Assembly (NCBI GenBank): GCA_022925895.1
Contig: JAKSYS010000027.1
Span: 62,001 to 126,000, forward strand
Source: Fragilaria crotonensis
Lineage: Eukaryota; Bacillariophyta; Fragilariophyceae; Fragilariales; Fragilariaceae
Direction: 5' to 3'
DNA length: 64,000 nt
A model generated the notes under the pieces. The model was not told the origin of the DNA and ran no database searches. It worked only from the letters and a program-made list of their open reading frames with translations. Shown here in pieces: positions 10,145-21,500 of this stretch; position 1 is the stretch's first letter; every line of letters begins with the position of its first letter. The position numbers were made by a program, and so were the translations under genes.

Positions 10145-10954
10145 TTAATGTGAGCGTGCTGCATCTCGACCCCAATTTTCGTGCACAAGCATGTGTTCCT
10201 CCTCCATCACCCTTTTCCAGTCTTGCTCCGTCACCATGGTTCGCCGGCAACATGGACATACATCATGTTGGTCCAACCAGCCAAAAAGGCAATCCTTATG
10301 AAAAAAATGCTGGCATTCTGTTGAATCGTTGATCAGTTCTCCCTCTAGAAACTGATCTAAGCAGATAGCACATGTATTGTCATCTATAGGTTCCTCATGA
10401 CCCGGGATAGCAATCGACATGGGCTCATTGGCTTCGCTTGATTCTGGATTCGCCATTTCATTCTGCGTGCTTATTGCTTGTGTTTGATCATTTCCAGGCA
10501 TTGATTCTAACGATGCCCCATCACCAACCTCGGGGTCTACATTCCGTTCCAGTGGATATTGTTCACACACAAACAGCCGATCCAGAATCCTTCGCCTCTC
10601 CTCTTGGGTAAGCTGCTCTCGTATTGGTCGAGGCGTGACTGCCGCGGGAACAAAAATAAATCCGTAATTGTTTGAATCCGGGACAGCGCCAGGGATTTGC
10701 GAGTAGGTGGATAACTCTCCGAATATTAGTTCTCGATGTCGGCGTCGAAGTTCTCGTAGGCGACGCAAGGAATCTCGTTCTCTTCGATAAGTCTCCCAAT
10801 CCATTCGGAAGTAGCAGCAATATCGCCCCCATTTTACGCATGTGCAATATCGGGTTGTAAACAGAAAACATGCTCGGATGATGCTATAGAGCACAAGGAG
10901 GAGCAGAACAAGGAATAAGGAGAAAAAGAGAACCCAAAGATTTGATTCCGTCAT
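10145..10954 (-). CDS. Membrane-anchored RING-H2 E3 ubiquitin ligase
   Basis: A 269-residue intronless frame starts at the ATG at 10954. Residues ~7-30 form a strong leucine/valine-rich transmembrane segment (WVLFFSLFLVLLLLVLYSII) followed by a Cys-rich patch. An Arg/Glu-rich, probably coiled, region comes next, then an acidic linker. A RING-H2 finger lies at ~193-235 with all zinc ligands visible: CAIC, CQHFFHKDC, then CPCC. This arrangement (N-terminal anchor plus cytosolic C-terminal RING-H2) is typical of single-pass E3 ligases that ubiquitinate membrane or secretory-pathway substrates. Substrate and membrane are unknown. A short C-terminal tail of ~35 residues follows the finger. Confidence 0.85.
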   Translation of the reverse strand: MTESNLWVLFFSLFLVLLLLVLYSIIRACFLFTTRYCTCVKWGRYCCYFRMDWETYRRERDSLRRLRELRRRHRELIFGELSTYSQIPGAVPDSNNYGFIFVPAAVTPRPIREQLTQEERRRILDRLFVCEQYPLERNVDPEVGDGASLESMPGNDQTQAISTQNEMANPESSEANEPMSIAIPGHEEPIDDNTCAICLDQFLEGELINDSTECQHFFHKDCLFGWLDQHDVCPCCRRTMVTEQDWKRVMEEEHMLVHENWGRDAARSH

Positions 10955-12001
10955 TTGTACGAACAATTCAGTTGGGGGTTTCGGAGGTGATTTGCTTGGA
11001 TCTTGCAGCAGACAAGGACAAAGCTGGTGCTCATCAAGCCATGCAAAAGGAATTAGGAGGTAATCTAGTAGTGATCAGGAGGCAACAGTTTCGCGCGCAT
11101 CAGATGGAGAATAACCTGGAACACAACTCCGCACTCCACACTCGCTGCTCGCTCTGGACCTCTGGAAGCTGTAAGGCGAGGGAGTATGTGGTACAGTATG
11201 CATATCTGGTACTAGTAGCATCGTACTACTGCTGGTACTTAGTATGTATTTTGTACTATGCTCTATACTCTCCCTATGTATTGTTGGAGTATGACGTATG
11301 ACATAGAGTGTTATTCCGGTATTCTCAATTCTCAATTAGAGGTACTGGTACCGGTACCAGTACGATACCACTTGTAACTTGTATAGATAAGCCAGACAGT
11401 ATAAATGCATAGTATATAGACCTGGTACCTGGTAGTACAAGTAACCCGAACTAATTGTTACTTGGTACTGTACTCGAGTACTGGTTCTTTCTACAGTACT
11501 CGTACACGAGTGCTGTAGCATGTACTGCGAATACTCCTTGAGGTAGCTACAGTAGCAGGTACTTCGAGTACACGTACAACGGACCTGTCGTACTGTTCGT
11601 ATATGCGTACGTAACCCTTGCAAATGCTGTCTACTGGAGTACTGAGTACTGTCTCTAAGGCGTACTCCGAGTTCTACTACAATTTGAGTATTCCAGACAA
11701 TGAACCTTGAACGGTATCCGGAGAGTATTGGTATGGAGAACTGTCATACCAGTAGCGTACAGCTAGGCTTCGAGTATGCAGAATTTTACGATCCCTTCGC
11801 TATGAAGGAAATGTCTTCGTGAATTCATGAGTACTCGAGTACTCGAGTACTTGTACGTGCTGTTCCGCCTGTGTGGGATGCAGTTGCTCCCGACTCTCCT
11901 CCCTCAAGCCCCGTGACTCGCACCTCCATCCTCCTTAATAAAATACGTACAAAGCTCATTGGCTTGTGCGTTTGGTGTTTGATCACAATAGTGAACCAAT
12001 C
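10955..12001. other. Divergent intergenic region with an extreme GTAC-rich core (~11161-11860)
   Basis: The region separates the RING gene (-) from the ZIP gene (+). From 11161 to 11860 I counted about 30 GTAC tetranucleotides in ~700 bp, where about 3 would be expected by chance. They include chained palindromes such as GGTACTGGTACCGGTACC near 11341. A 22-bp perfect palindrome made of AGTACTCGAGTACT units lies at 11830-11851. No protein-coding frame is convincing. The last ~100 bp (11880-12001) look like a normal 5' leader of the ZIP gene. Confidence 0.7.
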
Positions 12002-13170
12002 ATGACTGTGAACAATCCAAATGTTGGAGTGGCGTTCGCCCTTGTAGCGGCGGCGGGCATGGCAACTGCGTTGGGTGCGGCAGTAGTGTTTTTCCCGACA
12101 CTTGTGAAGTTGGCTTCACGAAGGGTGCTGGCATCAGCACTGGGGTTCAGCGCTGGGGTCATGACTTACGTTAGTTTCGTCGAGATTTTCGGCAAGTCTC
12201 GAAAGGCTTTCATAAGTTTCGGAGAAACGGAATCGAATGCTTATCTTTACGCTACGCTATGCTTCTTTGGAGGTGTTGTAGTCATGTTGGTGAGTAGCGT
12301 CATATTCCTGGTGTTCGAAGAAACGTCGTTACCACATCTAAATTGACCTACGCCTCTCCTCAGATCCTTGACGTTGCCGTACATGCTTTAAGTTCACACG
12401 GGCATGGGCATGATCACCACCATCATGACCATCATTCCAACGAGCATGGAAGTGAGTCTCCTAATGAAGACGCCAGCGCTGCTGGAGAAGATTTGGCATT
12501 GCAATGTCCTTGTGTTTGCTGTAGCCCCGATCCGGTAGGAGATCTTGACAAGCTGCACCATCAAGCAGACGACATCATCGCAAGGAATCAAGAGGTGGAA
12601 CACGACCACGATGGTCCTGTTGAGGATGTCCGTTCGAATGATGGGGGGCTCCCTGATGCCGACACTGAGACTGGCGAGGGGGTGTCTGATGCACAGAAGG
12701 CAGAAGAACAGAGAAAGCTGATTAAGATGGGAATGAATACTGCTGTGGCGATTGGCTTGCACAACTTCCCAGAAGGTCTGGCGACTTTTGTCTCCGCATT
12801 GGACAACCCTCGAGTTGGAGCAGTACTGGCAATTGCAATTGGAATTCACAACATTCCTGAGGGTCTCTGTGTTGCGCTTCCCATCTACTACGCTACAGGC
12901 AACAGAACCAAGGCTTTCTTGTGGGCGCTCTTGTCCGGTGCCTCTGAGCCTTTGGCGGCTGTTCTCGGATGGGCTGTCTTGGCTAGCAGTTTTTCTCAAC
13001 AAATGTTCGCCATTTTGTTTGGGTTGGTGGCAGGAATGATGGTGATCATTAGCACACGCGAGCTCTTGCCAACTGCTCATCGCTACGATCCTGATGATAC
13101 GGTAGTGACATTCTCTTTCATTGTTGGGATGGTTGTCATGGCACTTTCTCTCGTACTGTTCATCATATAG
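12002..13170 (+). CDS. ZIP-family zinc/metal-ion transporter
   Basis: Two exons, 12002-12289 and 12364-13170, are joined in phase 0 across a 74-nt GT-AG intron to give ~364 residues. The joined frame restores a continuous third membrane helix (FFGGVVVML|ILDVAVHAL), which supports the intron. The N-terminal half has three hydrophobic helices. A long cytosolic loop starts with a histidine cluster (HGHGHDHHHHDHHSNEH), a usual metal-sensing feature, and also holds a CPCVCC motif. The signature helices TM4 (HNFPEGLATF) and TM5 (HNIPEGLCVALPIY) carry the His/Glu residues that form the metal path in ZIP proteins. Layout is closest to the ZupT/GufA-like branch. It would move Zn2+ (possibly Fe2+ or Mn2+) into the cytosol; the membrane is not predictable. 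Confidence 0.93.
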
Positions 13171-13957
13171 TGGTCAAAGGTTTTAGAGTCGTTAGTGACT
13201 AACCACTAAGATTTATGATCGATTTGAGGTATTAAAACATGATCCTAAAACTGAAGATGGTCAGCTCCTCTTCCTGGGTGCTGATGCAGGTCATGGCCGA
13301 TTATAAATCGTGATCTCAGTTTTCATTATGACATTGATTGGATCCTCCGTATGTGCACCTGGTTTGATGCCGAGCACGATCGTGTCATCCGTGAAACGCA
13401 ACTGCGTCAGTCTTTAACCTTAACCAACCAAGGCAATTCTAGCAGATACTGGATACTGGAGAAAGGCATACTGTAGTATCTGATATTTGAGTATGTCGTA
13501 TGTCACATGGCATGCTATGTCATATGTCAGAACGTCAGACTTGGTGTACTCCGAGCTCCGAGTAGTCTTCCAGGACATCATAGTATGCATAAAAGTCACG
13601 ACGGAAACAATTTTTTTAATTAACCGGATAGCGAAAAACAACATAGATATACATCATTCATACTGCACGTAAAACGTGGACGCCGTCCAGGAAGTGCTCG
13701 ACAAAAGCTACTACTTATTTAAGAGACGGTACATTATTGTCGCAGTATAAATACTGTTATGCCACCGATGACAAAAGTAGTATTCAAAGAGCCAGATTAC
13801 TAATTTGGCATTTGTCATACTGGCGAAACTCGGAGACATTCAAGTACTGCAAACCCGATCAACCGTCGGATTGTCAGCTAATAAAATATTGTATGAGATC
13901 AGCACTTCGGTACTCGGAGTGGAGTACTACGAGTATCCTACTCCTTTTTGAATTTGG

Positions 13958-14023
<66 letters not shown>

Positions 14024-14737
14024 GAGCATGACCACTCTGGGGTACTGTTGCACTGTTACGTGGACTACCTGTACTACAGGTCTACAGTACATAAATCGAC
14101 AGTAATTTATGTGGAAACGACAGTGCCTTACCTTACTGTAGTACTGTACTGTACGTATTCATAGTTACTGGATGGAATAGTCATTGAATTCGTTGTAAAA
14201 CGTAAAACAGGTTGCTTCACAAACGCTACTGTGAAACATACCGTGCGATGAACTGCTATACTAGGGGGCATGAGCACAACACTGGGGGTACTGTATACTG
14301 TACGTCATGTTGTAGCTTACGTTGGTACCAGGGTACTGCATACTGTAGAACAAAAAATGTATGCTACTGTAGTAGGTCTGTTAATACGCAGTATTGACCA
14401 GTTTGGGGTTCGGGGTACTGCGTGTCCTCTGTCCTGTATCCTGTGGTATGTATCATACTACTCCGATCAGTTGTGAGGAACCCACTAGTATATATAAATA
14501 AATAAACTGCTTTTGTTATCTTTTTTCGTTCTGATTTGTGACAAGCACGCTGCGTCGAAAGTAGATTTCCAACTATCATCAACGCCCATCTCTGCAGGCG
14601 TTCCATGTTTCCTGGAAGGTCCGGCAATACGCGCGTAGTCGTGAATCAAGGTCGAATTCACGCTGGCCGGAGGCGAAAATCATTTCCGTTCTGTGTCTGG
14701 CTGGTGCTAAACTGGTTATGCCAGCGTCATCGTCGTT
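13171..14737. other. Long intergenic region, AT-rich and GTAC/TACTG-rich
   Basis: Nothing here looks protein-coding. It contains the TG microsatellite (separate entry) and many GTAC and TACTG words between about 13440 and 14460. A TATA-like run with TAAATAAATAAA lies at about 14491-14505. Confidence 0.5.
13962..14020 (+). repeat. (TG)n microsatellite, about 29 units
   Basis: An uninterrupted TG dinucleotide run of ~59 bp. It creates open frames on both strands encoding Cys-Val or Thr-His runs; these are artefacts. It is likely length-polymorphic. Confidence 0.97.
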
Positions 14738-15002
14738 TTGCTGACACTTGCTGACGAAAAGACAGATCTGCTGACATCCGCTGACAAAAAACGAATTTGC
14801 TGACGTCTGCTGACGAAAATCGAATCTGCTGACATTTTCTGACATATGATGACGAAAACGACTTTTTTCCAGTACAAAAGCTACGGTGATGCTGACATCT
14901 TCTGACGTTTGCTGACGAGAATCAAGTTTGCTGTCATTCTCTGACGAAAAGCAAATCTGCTGACATTTGCTGACGAAAAAGAAATTTGCTGACATTTGCT
15001 GA
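14738..15002. repeat. Diverged tandem array of TGACG-containing ~28-bp units
   Basis: The stretch consists of repeated words of the form TTGCTGACATTTGCTGACGA followed by an A-rich spacer. About seven units are visible, each with two TGAC cores. TGACG is the classical bZIP/CREB half-site. The units are diverged, so the array is not a fresh microsatellite. It lies about 280 bp upstream of the first possible exon of the damaged mucin-like gene. Confidence 0.8.
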
Positions 15003-15279
15003 ACCTTGCCAGCTCGAATGATACGACACAGATCCTAACAAGCTCTCATCACGCCGGCCGGTCATTGGCTGGCGCGCACATCCTTAAGGTACACCTTGTT
15101 AATCGCGAAACGTGCTTGGGCCGGACCTTCCTGGAACATGATATTATTACGTACGCTGCTGTGTGCTTGTACGACTTTTGCAAATGCGCAACATCGGAAT
15201 GGAGTCATCGGTGGGCCGCAACGACACGGTCGGTTAATATCCTCAAGACAAGAAGGACATGATGAGCCCCACCAGCTGA

Positions 15280-15542
15280 ATGTCGACCAGTTCTCCGGTA
15301 GGTTTGAAAGAGCATCTCAGATTAAGTCATTGAATGAGTATCGTTCGCATCGTTAGAAAACAGCGAAAGTTGAGCTGCGAGGCCGCTTTGACCAATATAC
15401 TGAGGCGCGAGTGCAAAAGCAAGACGTGTTTCTACCCACTTCAGAAATTCCTGGGGACGTTTTCGACGCCGAGGACCTCACTAGGGATTCTTTAGTTGAA
15501 AATGATTCAATAGTCGACGATGATGAGCTGGAGGAGAAATAA
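15280..15542 (+). CDS. Possible short acidic reading frame, likely 5' part of the neighbouring mucin-like gene
   Basis: ATG at 15280 (MSTSSP) is followed by a GTAGGT donor at 15298. A 59-nt candidate intron ending TTAG (15356) leads to an open frame at 15357-15542 reading KTAKVELRGRFDQYTEARVQ and ending in an acidic run DDDELEEK, then TAA. The same frame beyond the TAA continues into the first copy of the duplicated EEPYQ.DVYD segment of the mucin-like gene, so this may be an upstream exon now cut off by a stop. There is no signal peptide. The splice model is tentative. Confidence 0.3.
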
Positions 15543-15553
15543 GCAATCGTGCC

Positions 15554-15698
15554 GCGTCACAATGAGGAACCCTACCAGCACGATGTCTACGACAGGGAGG
15601 GATCGCCAGCATACACGCCAATACTTCGATGCGATACAATGAGGAACCCTACCAGTATGATGTCTACGATGGGGAGGGATCGCTAGCATACACGCCAA
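15554..15698 (+). repeat. Tandem duplication, ~68 bp copies at 77-bp spacing
   Basis: Copies at 15554-15621 and 15631-15698 both encode NEEPYQ[HY]DVYD.EGS.AYTP. The 77-bp spacing is not a multiple of three, so the copies lie in different frames. The duplication has therefore shifted the reading frame of the mucin-like gene. Confidence 0.85.
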
Positions 15699-17335
15699 GA
15701 CCGTCGGACGGTGTCCAGGATCCAAAAGCAGATCCACCCAAGTCGTCTCCAACAGCACATCCATCAACATCATCTGTACGCCCATCGTCTTCTGCTACGG
15801 TGCCGTCTACAATGGCATCGCCTCCCGCTATGACCTCGTCCTCTCCGACTGAAGCGACATCGCCGCCAGCAAGGTTCCCATCCTTTCCGGCTGAAATTAC
15901 ATCATCTCCGACTAAGACCTCACCCTTTCCGGCTGAAGTGACCTCGCCCCCGACTAAGATCCCATCCTTTCATGCTGAAGAAACATCATCTCCGACTAAA
16001 CCTCACCCTCTCCGGCTGAAGTATCATCCTCCCCGGATTCAATTTCATCCTCTCCGGCTGAAGTGTCCTCGCCCCCGACTAAGATCTCATCCTTTCCGTA
16101 TGAAGTGACATCGTCTCCGACTAAGAACTTACCCTCTTTGGGTGAAGTATCATACGCCCCGGCTTCGATCTCATCCTCTCCGGCGGCAGGGACATCGCCT
16201 CCGAATATGATCTCATCCTGGCCAGCTGAAGTGACATCGCCTCCAACAAAGACCTTATCCTCTCCGGCTACTGTCTCATCGTATCCGAACGCACTGTCGT
16301 CCTCTCCAGCTACAGTTTCCACGCCTCCGGCTGTAGACTCATCCCCTTCGACTGAAGGCCCATCTGGACAGCTTCCGACCCCTAGCATAGAATCTGTGCC
16401 TAACTGCACCACCGACGAAGAGGGCTTCTTCGGATACACGTCGGGATCCGATACGATGGTGAAATACTTGTACGAGATCGAATACAAACCTGATGGGGAC
16501 TTGCTGACGTTGCTCAAAGCCGTGGAGAAAGCTGTTGGCGACTCGGTTTTGCCTGCTGTCTTTCCGGATGTGTGTGAAATCCCGAATTCGACAGCAACAG
16601 GCACCGACTCCACGACGGGAAATTCGACTGGCACGGGTAGCATCGAAAACGCAGAACAAAGCTTGACGCAAAGCCGGGAAAGAAAGCTTGTGTACGGTCG
16701 AAGGCTCGAAGCTGTTGGATTGAGTCCCCAGCCGAATGAAACTGTTTTACTAGGTGGTGAGTGTGGTGACCAGGCTGTGCGCTGTTCAGATACTGATTCT
16801 TCGATTTCTGATGTGTTGTTTCTTTTCATTTTCATTTCTTCCAGTCCGCTGTGTGGGTCAGCTGCAAGATCCTTCCAATAATTGTGCGGTGACACAGGGG
16901 AGTTTGACACTTTTTCTCAACCAGACTGCAACTGCAACGGGTGAAACTGAGGCGGCGATTAATGCTATCCAGAAAGACATGATGAAAGGTCAATACAATT
17001 ATATAAGCAATTCCATCGTTCGGGTATCATTCCTGCCGGATGAAAAAGTCGGAAATAGTAGTTCCAATACCGGTGCGGTGAGCGGTAAATCCACCACTTC
17101 CTCAGCTGGCCTCCCGATTTGGGCCTACGTACTGATGGCGATTGGAGCGTTGCTCTTCATCGGGCTAATCATCTTTTTCCTCAGGCGAGGACAAGCAAGT
17201 AGAAGTGGAAAACGAGATGTCGACGCACGTGCTGAGCGTAACTTCCGCGACGAATTGATAAACGGGGACGACGACAGCTACGAACCTCACGACGATTACG
17301 ATGAAAGTGATGACGGTCGAGTGTATCGAGTGTAG
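15629..17335 (+). pseudogene. Mucin-like Ser/Thr/Pro-rich single-pass membrane protein, apparently frame-damaged
   Basis: The readable parts give an extracellular Ser/Thr/Pro stretch built of short repeats like SSPAEVTSPPTK (15760-16370). A membrane-proximal domain with several N-glycosylation sequons and Cys residues follows, then a transmembrane helix (PIWAYVLMAIGALLFIGLII) and an acidic cytosolic tail ending RVYRV. An 88-nt GT-AG intron (16757-16844) joins LLG to VRCVGQLQDP in frame. Near 16000 the repeat frame changes: compared with neighbouring repeats one base is missing (ACTAAACC against ACTAAGACC). Together with the 77-bp duplication upstream and the TAA at 15540-15542, this suggests a decaying gene, a damaged allele or sequence error in a repeat. 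No signal peptide was found. Similar proteins in diatoms are often cell-wall or surface glycoproteins; that role is inferred. Confidence 0.6.
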
Positions 17336-17375
17336 ACTAGTGTTTAACTGACCTTGCACTAAGGAGAAGGATTGT

Positions 17376-17834
17376 TCATGCCATATCAGCCTGAGTCTTC
17401 GATTGTTCAGGTGCTTCGTCACCTTCAATTAAAGCGGATTCTTCAAGCTTTTCCAGAATACGCTTCTTCACTGCAAGTCCTTCGCCTTCCGTAACATGTT
17501 TCGATTTCATGAGATAGATATCCAAGCCCCCATACTTGTCAATGGTTCGCAGCGTCGACGACGTCAAATGGAACTGGACCATTTCGTCAAGAACTTCGGA
17601 ATAAACTCGCTTGAGGAAAACATTTGGCTTAAAAGTTCTCTTCGTCCTGCGATTACTGTGAGAAACATTGTTACCGGAACGAATGTCTTTCCCGTCGTAA
17701 AGCCCGCGTCGAGATCGGTTGCTACGGTGTCGGACAATTTCGAGCAAAGGGCTGGCTGTGACAAAGGCTGGTGGAGTCAGCGAACTATTCACAGCGGCTA
17801 GCCTTGAGACTGATCGAATTGTAGATGTGAACAT
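17376..17834 (-). CDS. Mitochondrial ribosomal protein bL28m
   Basis: A 152-residue intronless frame starts at the ATG at 17834. Residues 1 to ~35 are basic and lack acidic residues (MFTSTIRSVSRLAAV), fitting a mitochondrial targeting peptide. Residues ~38-110 carry the L28 core: RRGLYDGKDIRSGNNVSHSN, then RRTKRTFKPNV, then LRTIDKYGGLDIYLMKS. In the large ribosomal subunit bL28 binds 23S-type rRNA near the E site. The C-terminal ~35 residues are an acidic extension. It ends 40 bp from the stop of the mucin-like gene (convergent). Its start lies ~180 bp from the left end of the copia element, which now sits in its upstream region. Confidence 0.9.
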   Translation of the reverse strand: MFTSTIRSVSRLAAVNSSLTPPAFVTASPLLEIVRHRSNRSRRGLYDGKDIRSGNNVSHSNRRTKRTFKPNVFLKRVYSEVLDEMVQFHLTSSTLRTIDKYGGLDIYLMKSKHVTEGEGLAVKKRILEKLEESALIEGDEAPEQSKTQADMA

Positions 17835-18015
17835 GATTGAAAGTAGGACTGATACCCCTCTACTCTAGGCCCGTCGGGGATGGCTGTTGCGAGGGCCGCG
17901 ATGGCGAGTTGGATTCGTTTGTCGGTGTACTGGAGTACGTTGTACCTGGTACTTTTAGTAGAATAGTAGACTAGGAGAGGAGTGAAGGCGATTGTCACGG
18001 TGAACCGTTCATCTC

Positions 18016-18432
18016 ACTTGAGAGTCACGGCCGGAGGCGCACTCTATATCGTAGGTACAAGTATACCTGAACAGTACTTTAGAGCACAGTATGTATTCGT
18101 AGAATTCACGACACTAACAGTAAGTGCGATAGCTTCCACAAATAATAGATCCTAAAGTTATAAGCTAATTTGCAACATCCAAACTGAGCACAGATCAAGA
18201 CCAGTGTCAAGCTGACACTGGGCTTCAGGTCAATCATTAGAAATTGAATTGAGCCAATTGGTTGATCAAATTGATTGTATCAACCATATCTTGGTAGTCT
18301 TGGTAAGATAGCTAAGTGTACCGCGAACGTTTAGATGATTGCACCTTCAGATTCACATGAATGACCATACAGTAGGAATGAGACAGTCCGAGCAACAACG
18401 GTACGAGGCGTCTCCCGTTGTCAATTTCAACT
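18016..18432 (-). repeat. Copia LTR (3' LTR relative to element)
   Basis: Identical by eye to 24880-25296. It is preceded on the element strand by a polypurine tract at 18433-18443. Confidence 0.93.
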
Positions 18433-18541
18433 CTCCCTTTCATTCATGAATGCTGAAGATATGAAGGTAAGTAAAATGCATACGAACTCAAAACGAGGGT
18501 TACAGTTCTGAGTAAGGATCACAGGGTTAGGGTTGATGGCA

Positions 18542-21500
18542 TCACCACCCTTGGACAAGTTTGCGGACACGCTCGAAACTCTCGCGATTGAGGCCTTTTG
18601 TCAAATAATCGGCCCACTGTTCCAAAGTATCGACCTTCACGATGACGATCGTTCCGTCACTGACATGCGCCCAAAAGAAATGCCACTTCACCAAGAAGTA
18701 TTTGGTGCGGTTGGTGATACGTTGATTCGTAGCCAACAGAAGAGCACCATTATTATCCTCAAAGACGCGGCATCGGATGGTCGCCTCGAATGTGCGTGGC
18801 AACCTGACGCCCGCAATGATTTCGATGAGCATGGCGCGAAGGGGGAGAAGGGTGCGCATGGCCGAGCTGAGAGCTGAATACTCAGCTTCAAGAGTGGAAA
18901 GCGTGACCTCTGATTGCAAGTGGGACTTCCAAATAATGGGACATCCGCCAAGTGTAATGATGTATCCTGTCCGAGACTTTGCGGCGCTTGGTGAGCGATC
19001 GGGATCGCGACCATGGAGACCGGCGAAATCGGCGTCGACATAGCAGTCCATCGCCAAATCGCCAGTTGGCTTGATGATCATTCCTTTATCGCTTGTTCTG
19101 TTGAGGTACCGGACGATGCTTTTAACAGCAGAGGCATGGCTTTTCTTGGGATTGTGCGAGAATCTGGCGACTTGGCTGACGGCGAAGGATATGTCCGGTC
19201 TCGTGTTTGTCGAGAGGTAGAGCAGCATGCCGACGATGGAGCGATAGCTCCATGTCTCCTGCATCGCTGGTCCGTCGGGGTCAATGCCAAGGGCCACTTG
19301 GCTCGCTGGAGTCCAATTGCCGTTACTGTCGCTCATGTTGGTGGCTTCCTTGATCTTCTGAATTAGCCCTTTTTGTGTGAGCGTCAAGGTGCCCTTTTCC
19401 GGATCCCTCTCAAACTTGATGCCCAGAAAAGCTTCAAAGGTGCCTTCCTTAGTAAAAGTGAAACCTTTCTTAGTGAGAGTGTCAAATAACTTGTCCAGAT
19501 CTGCCTGATTAGAGAAGGCGATTCCAACATCGTCAACGTATATCACGATAAGGATAGTATCCTTGTACAGTAGACACTGGTCGTTAGAGCACGGTAGGAA
19601 TCCGTCCTCACGTAGCGCTTCAGACAAATGCTCGTACCCCAGTCGCGGTGCGACACTGAGACCGTATAGGCTTTTCATCAAACGTAGACAAGTATTCGGT
19701 CCACGTTGCGCTTGAAAACCGCGTGGGAGGTGAATCCATACGGGGTCGTTGAGCGTAGCCTGCACAAAAGCATTACTGAAGTCGATGGTACATGTTCTCC
19801 ACCGTAGTGTAATGGACAGTACGAGGAAGAGACGTACAGTACCCCAAGCGACGACCGGAGCAAAGGTATCTTCAACGGTTTCCTGTAAATCTCCTCGTAC
19901 ACAGTAACGTGCCTTGTACTTGAGTATGACACCGTCAGGCGTGCGTTTACGCTTGAAAACCCATGTGCCTGGAAGGATTCTGGTTGTTGCTTCCTGGATT
20001 GGCACTTCGATCCAAGTCCCGTTTTTCTCTAAAGCTGCAATTTCGACACCAGCAGCTTCCATCCATCGTTGGACGTTCCCAACGTCACGCATTGCTTCGT
20101 CGAAGCTCAGTGTGTCTGGATCACTTGAACTTGCCTTGTATGAGTATGCTGTCGTAGATGCAGCGTCCTCAAGTGCCTCGTAGTTGTGCCAGTAGAAGTC
20201 GAGGCCGTCCAAGTGGGCGAAGTAACCTCTTCCTTGCTGACCGTCATACCCAAGTCGCTTCGGCGCATTCCTCTGGCGACTGGAGCGGCGAAGTGGTATG
20301 TCTTGTTGCTTTGGTTGTTCCTGCTGCTGTGCACTGACCTCCTCTCTTGTTGTTGCAGGTGCTTGTACAATGTGTTGTGGAGTCGGCGGCGCTTGGAACA
20401 GTTGTCTCGTAGGCGTGAGTTGGATTGGATTCGGAGCTGGGTTCTCGGGCGTCGTAGAGGATGGTGTGCTTTCTCTTGGAGTCAATGACGGGCTCTCCCT
20501 TGGAGTCGGCAACGGGTTCTCCCTTGGAGTCAACAACGGGGATGGGAGGCCTGGTGTTTGATTGGTATCAATTGGCGGCGGCGTCGTTGGCGTCTGTGGA
20601 GTCCTCACAGGAGGTGGAGGCACTGGTAGAGCTTGTGGAGGTGCAGCCTCCTGCATTGCGTTTGCAATGCGCTGCTGTTGCATGAGGACGTCTTGGGCTT
20701 GCTCGAATTCGTCAGTTTCGACAATCAACCTTTCTTCGTCCTCATCGTCCAAAATATATTGATACGTCGAGTCTCGGAACATTTTCTTCCAACATTCGGC
20801 GTTGAAGTTCGGCTGGTCGTCGACTGAGGCTGGGACGGTAGCAAACCAATCGTCGAACACCACATGAAATTGTGGCGTTATGTATCCAGTCTGTGGGTTG
20901 AGCACCATCGGAACCGAAATTGAATGCTTGGGCGAAAACCCCATGTTGATCGTCCTTGTCGAACGTGGCGTCCACCTTGGAATCTTTTTGCCATCCGAGA
21001 TCATCTTGTCCAAGACGTACACTGGACACCCCCAAACATGTAAGTTGTTCAGTTTCTTTTGTTCCCATCTTGTTTTGGTGAAGATGTCGGTTGGGCTGAG
21101 TCCAGTTCTCGGATCTGGGATGTGGTTAACAAGAAAGACAGCGTGACTGACTGCCAGGGGCCACAACGTTGCGTCGGCGACCGACGGCCAATGGATGGCC
21201 GAGTGCAGCATCATCCTCCTGGCAATGGCCATAATGGTGCGTATATTTCTTTCGGCAACGCCGTTGTGATGATGTGCCCCGACTCCTGCAAAATTCATGA
21301 CTTGTTTGAATGTTGCCAAGTTCTCGCTGAACTCGGAGGAGGTGAAAACCTTGGAGTTATCGGCGAGGAATTCTTGAGGAACGATACCATGACTGCGACA
21401 CAATTGCTCGTAACGTTCTTTGGCCTTGAGTGTCTCATGTGAGTTGAGGTTGACCTGCATTTCGACGTGGATGTATCCGGAGGCATGATCCACGAAGATG

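Noticed and set aside
12394-13080. A 228-codon antisense open frame
   Set aside because: It lies opposite the ZIP transporter and has no family features; the sense strand has clear ZIP signatures.
13874-14105. Cys-Val or Thr-His repeat proteins
   Set aside because: They are produced by the (TG)n microsatellite.
14738-15002. CRISPR-like array
   Set aside because: The units are contiguous and diverged with no unique spacers of constant length, and the context is a eukaryotic nuclear genome.
15996-16910. A 304-codon antisense open frame
   Set aside because: It mirrors the low-complexity Ser/Thr/Pro repeats of the mucin-like gene; its Gly/Asp-rich repeats are the reverse reading.
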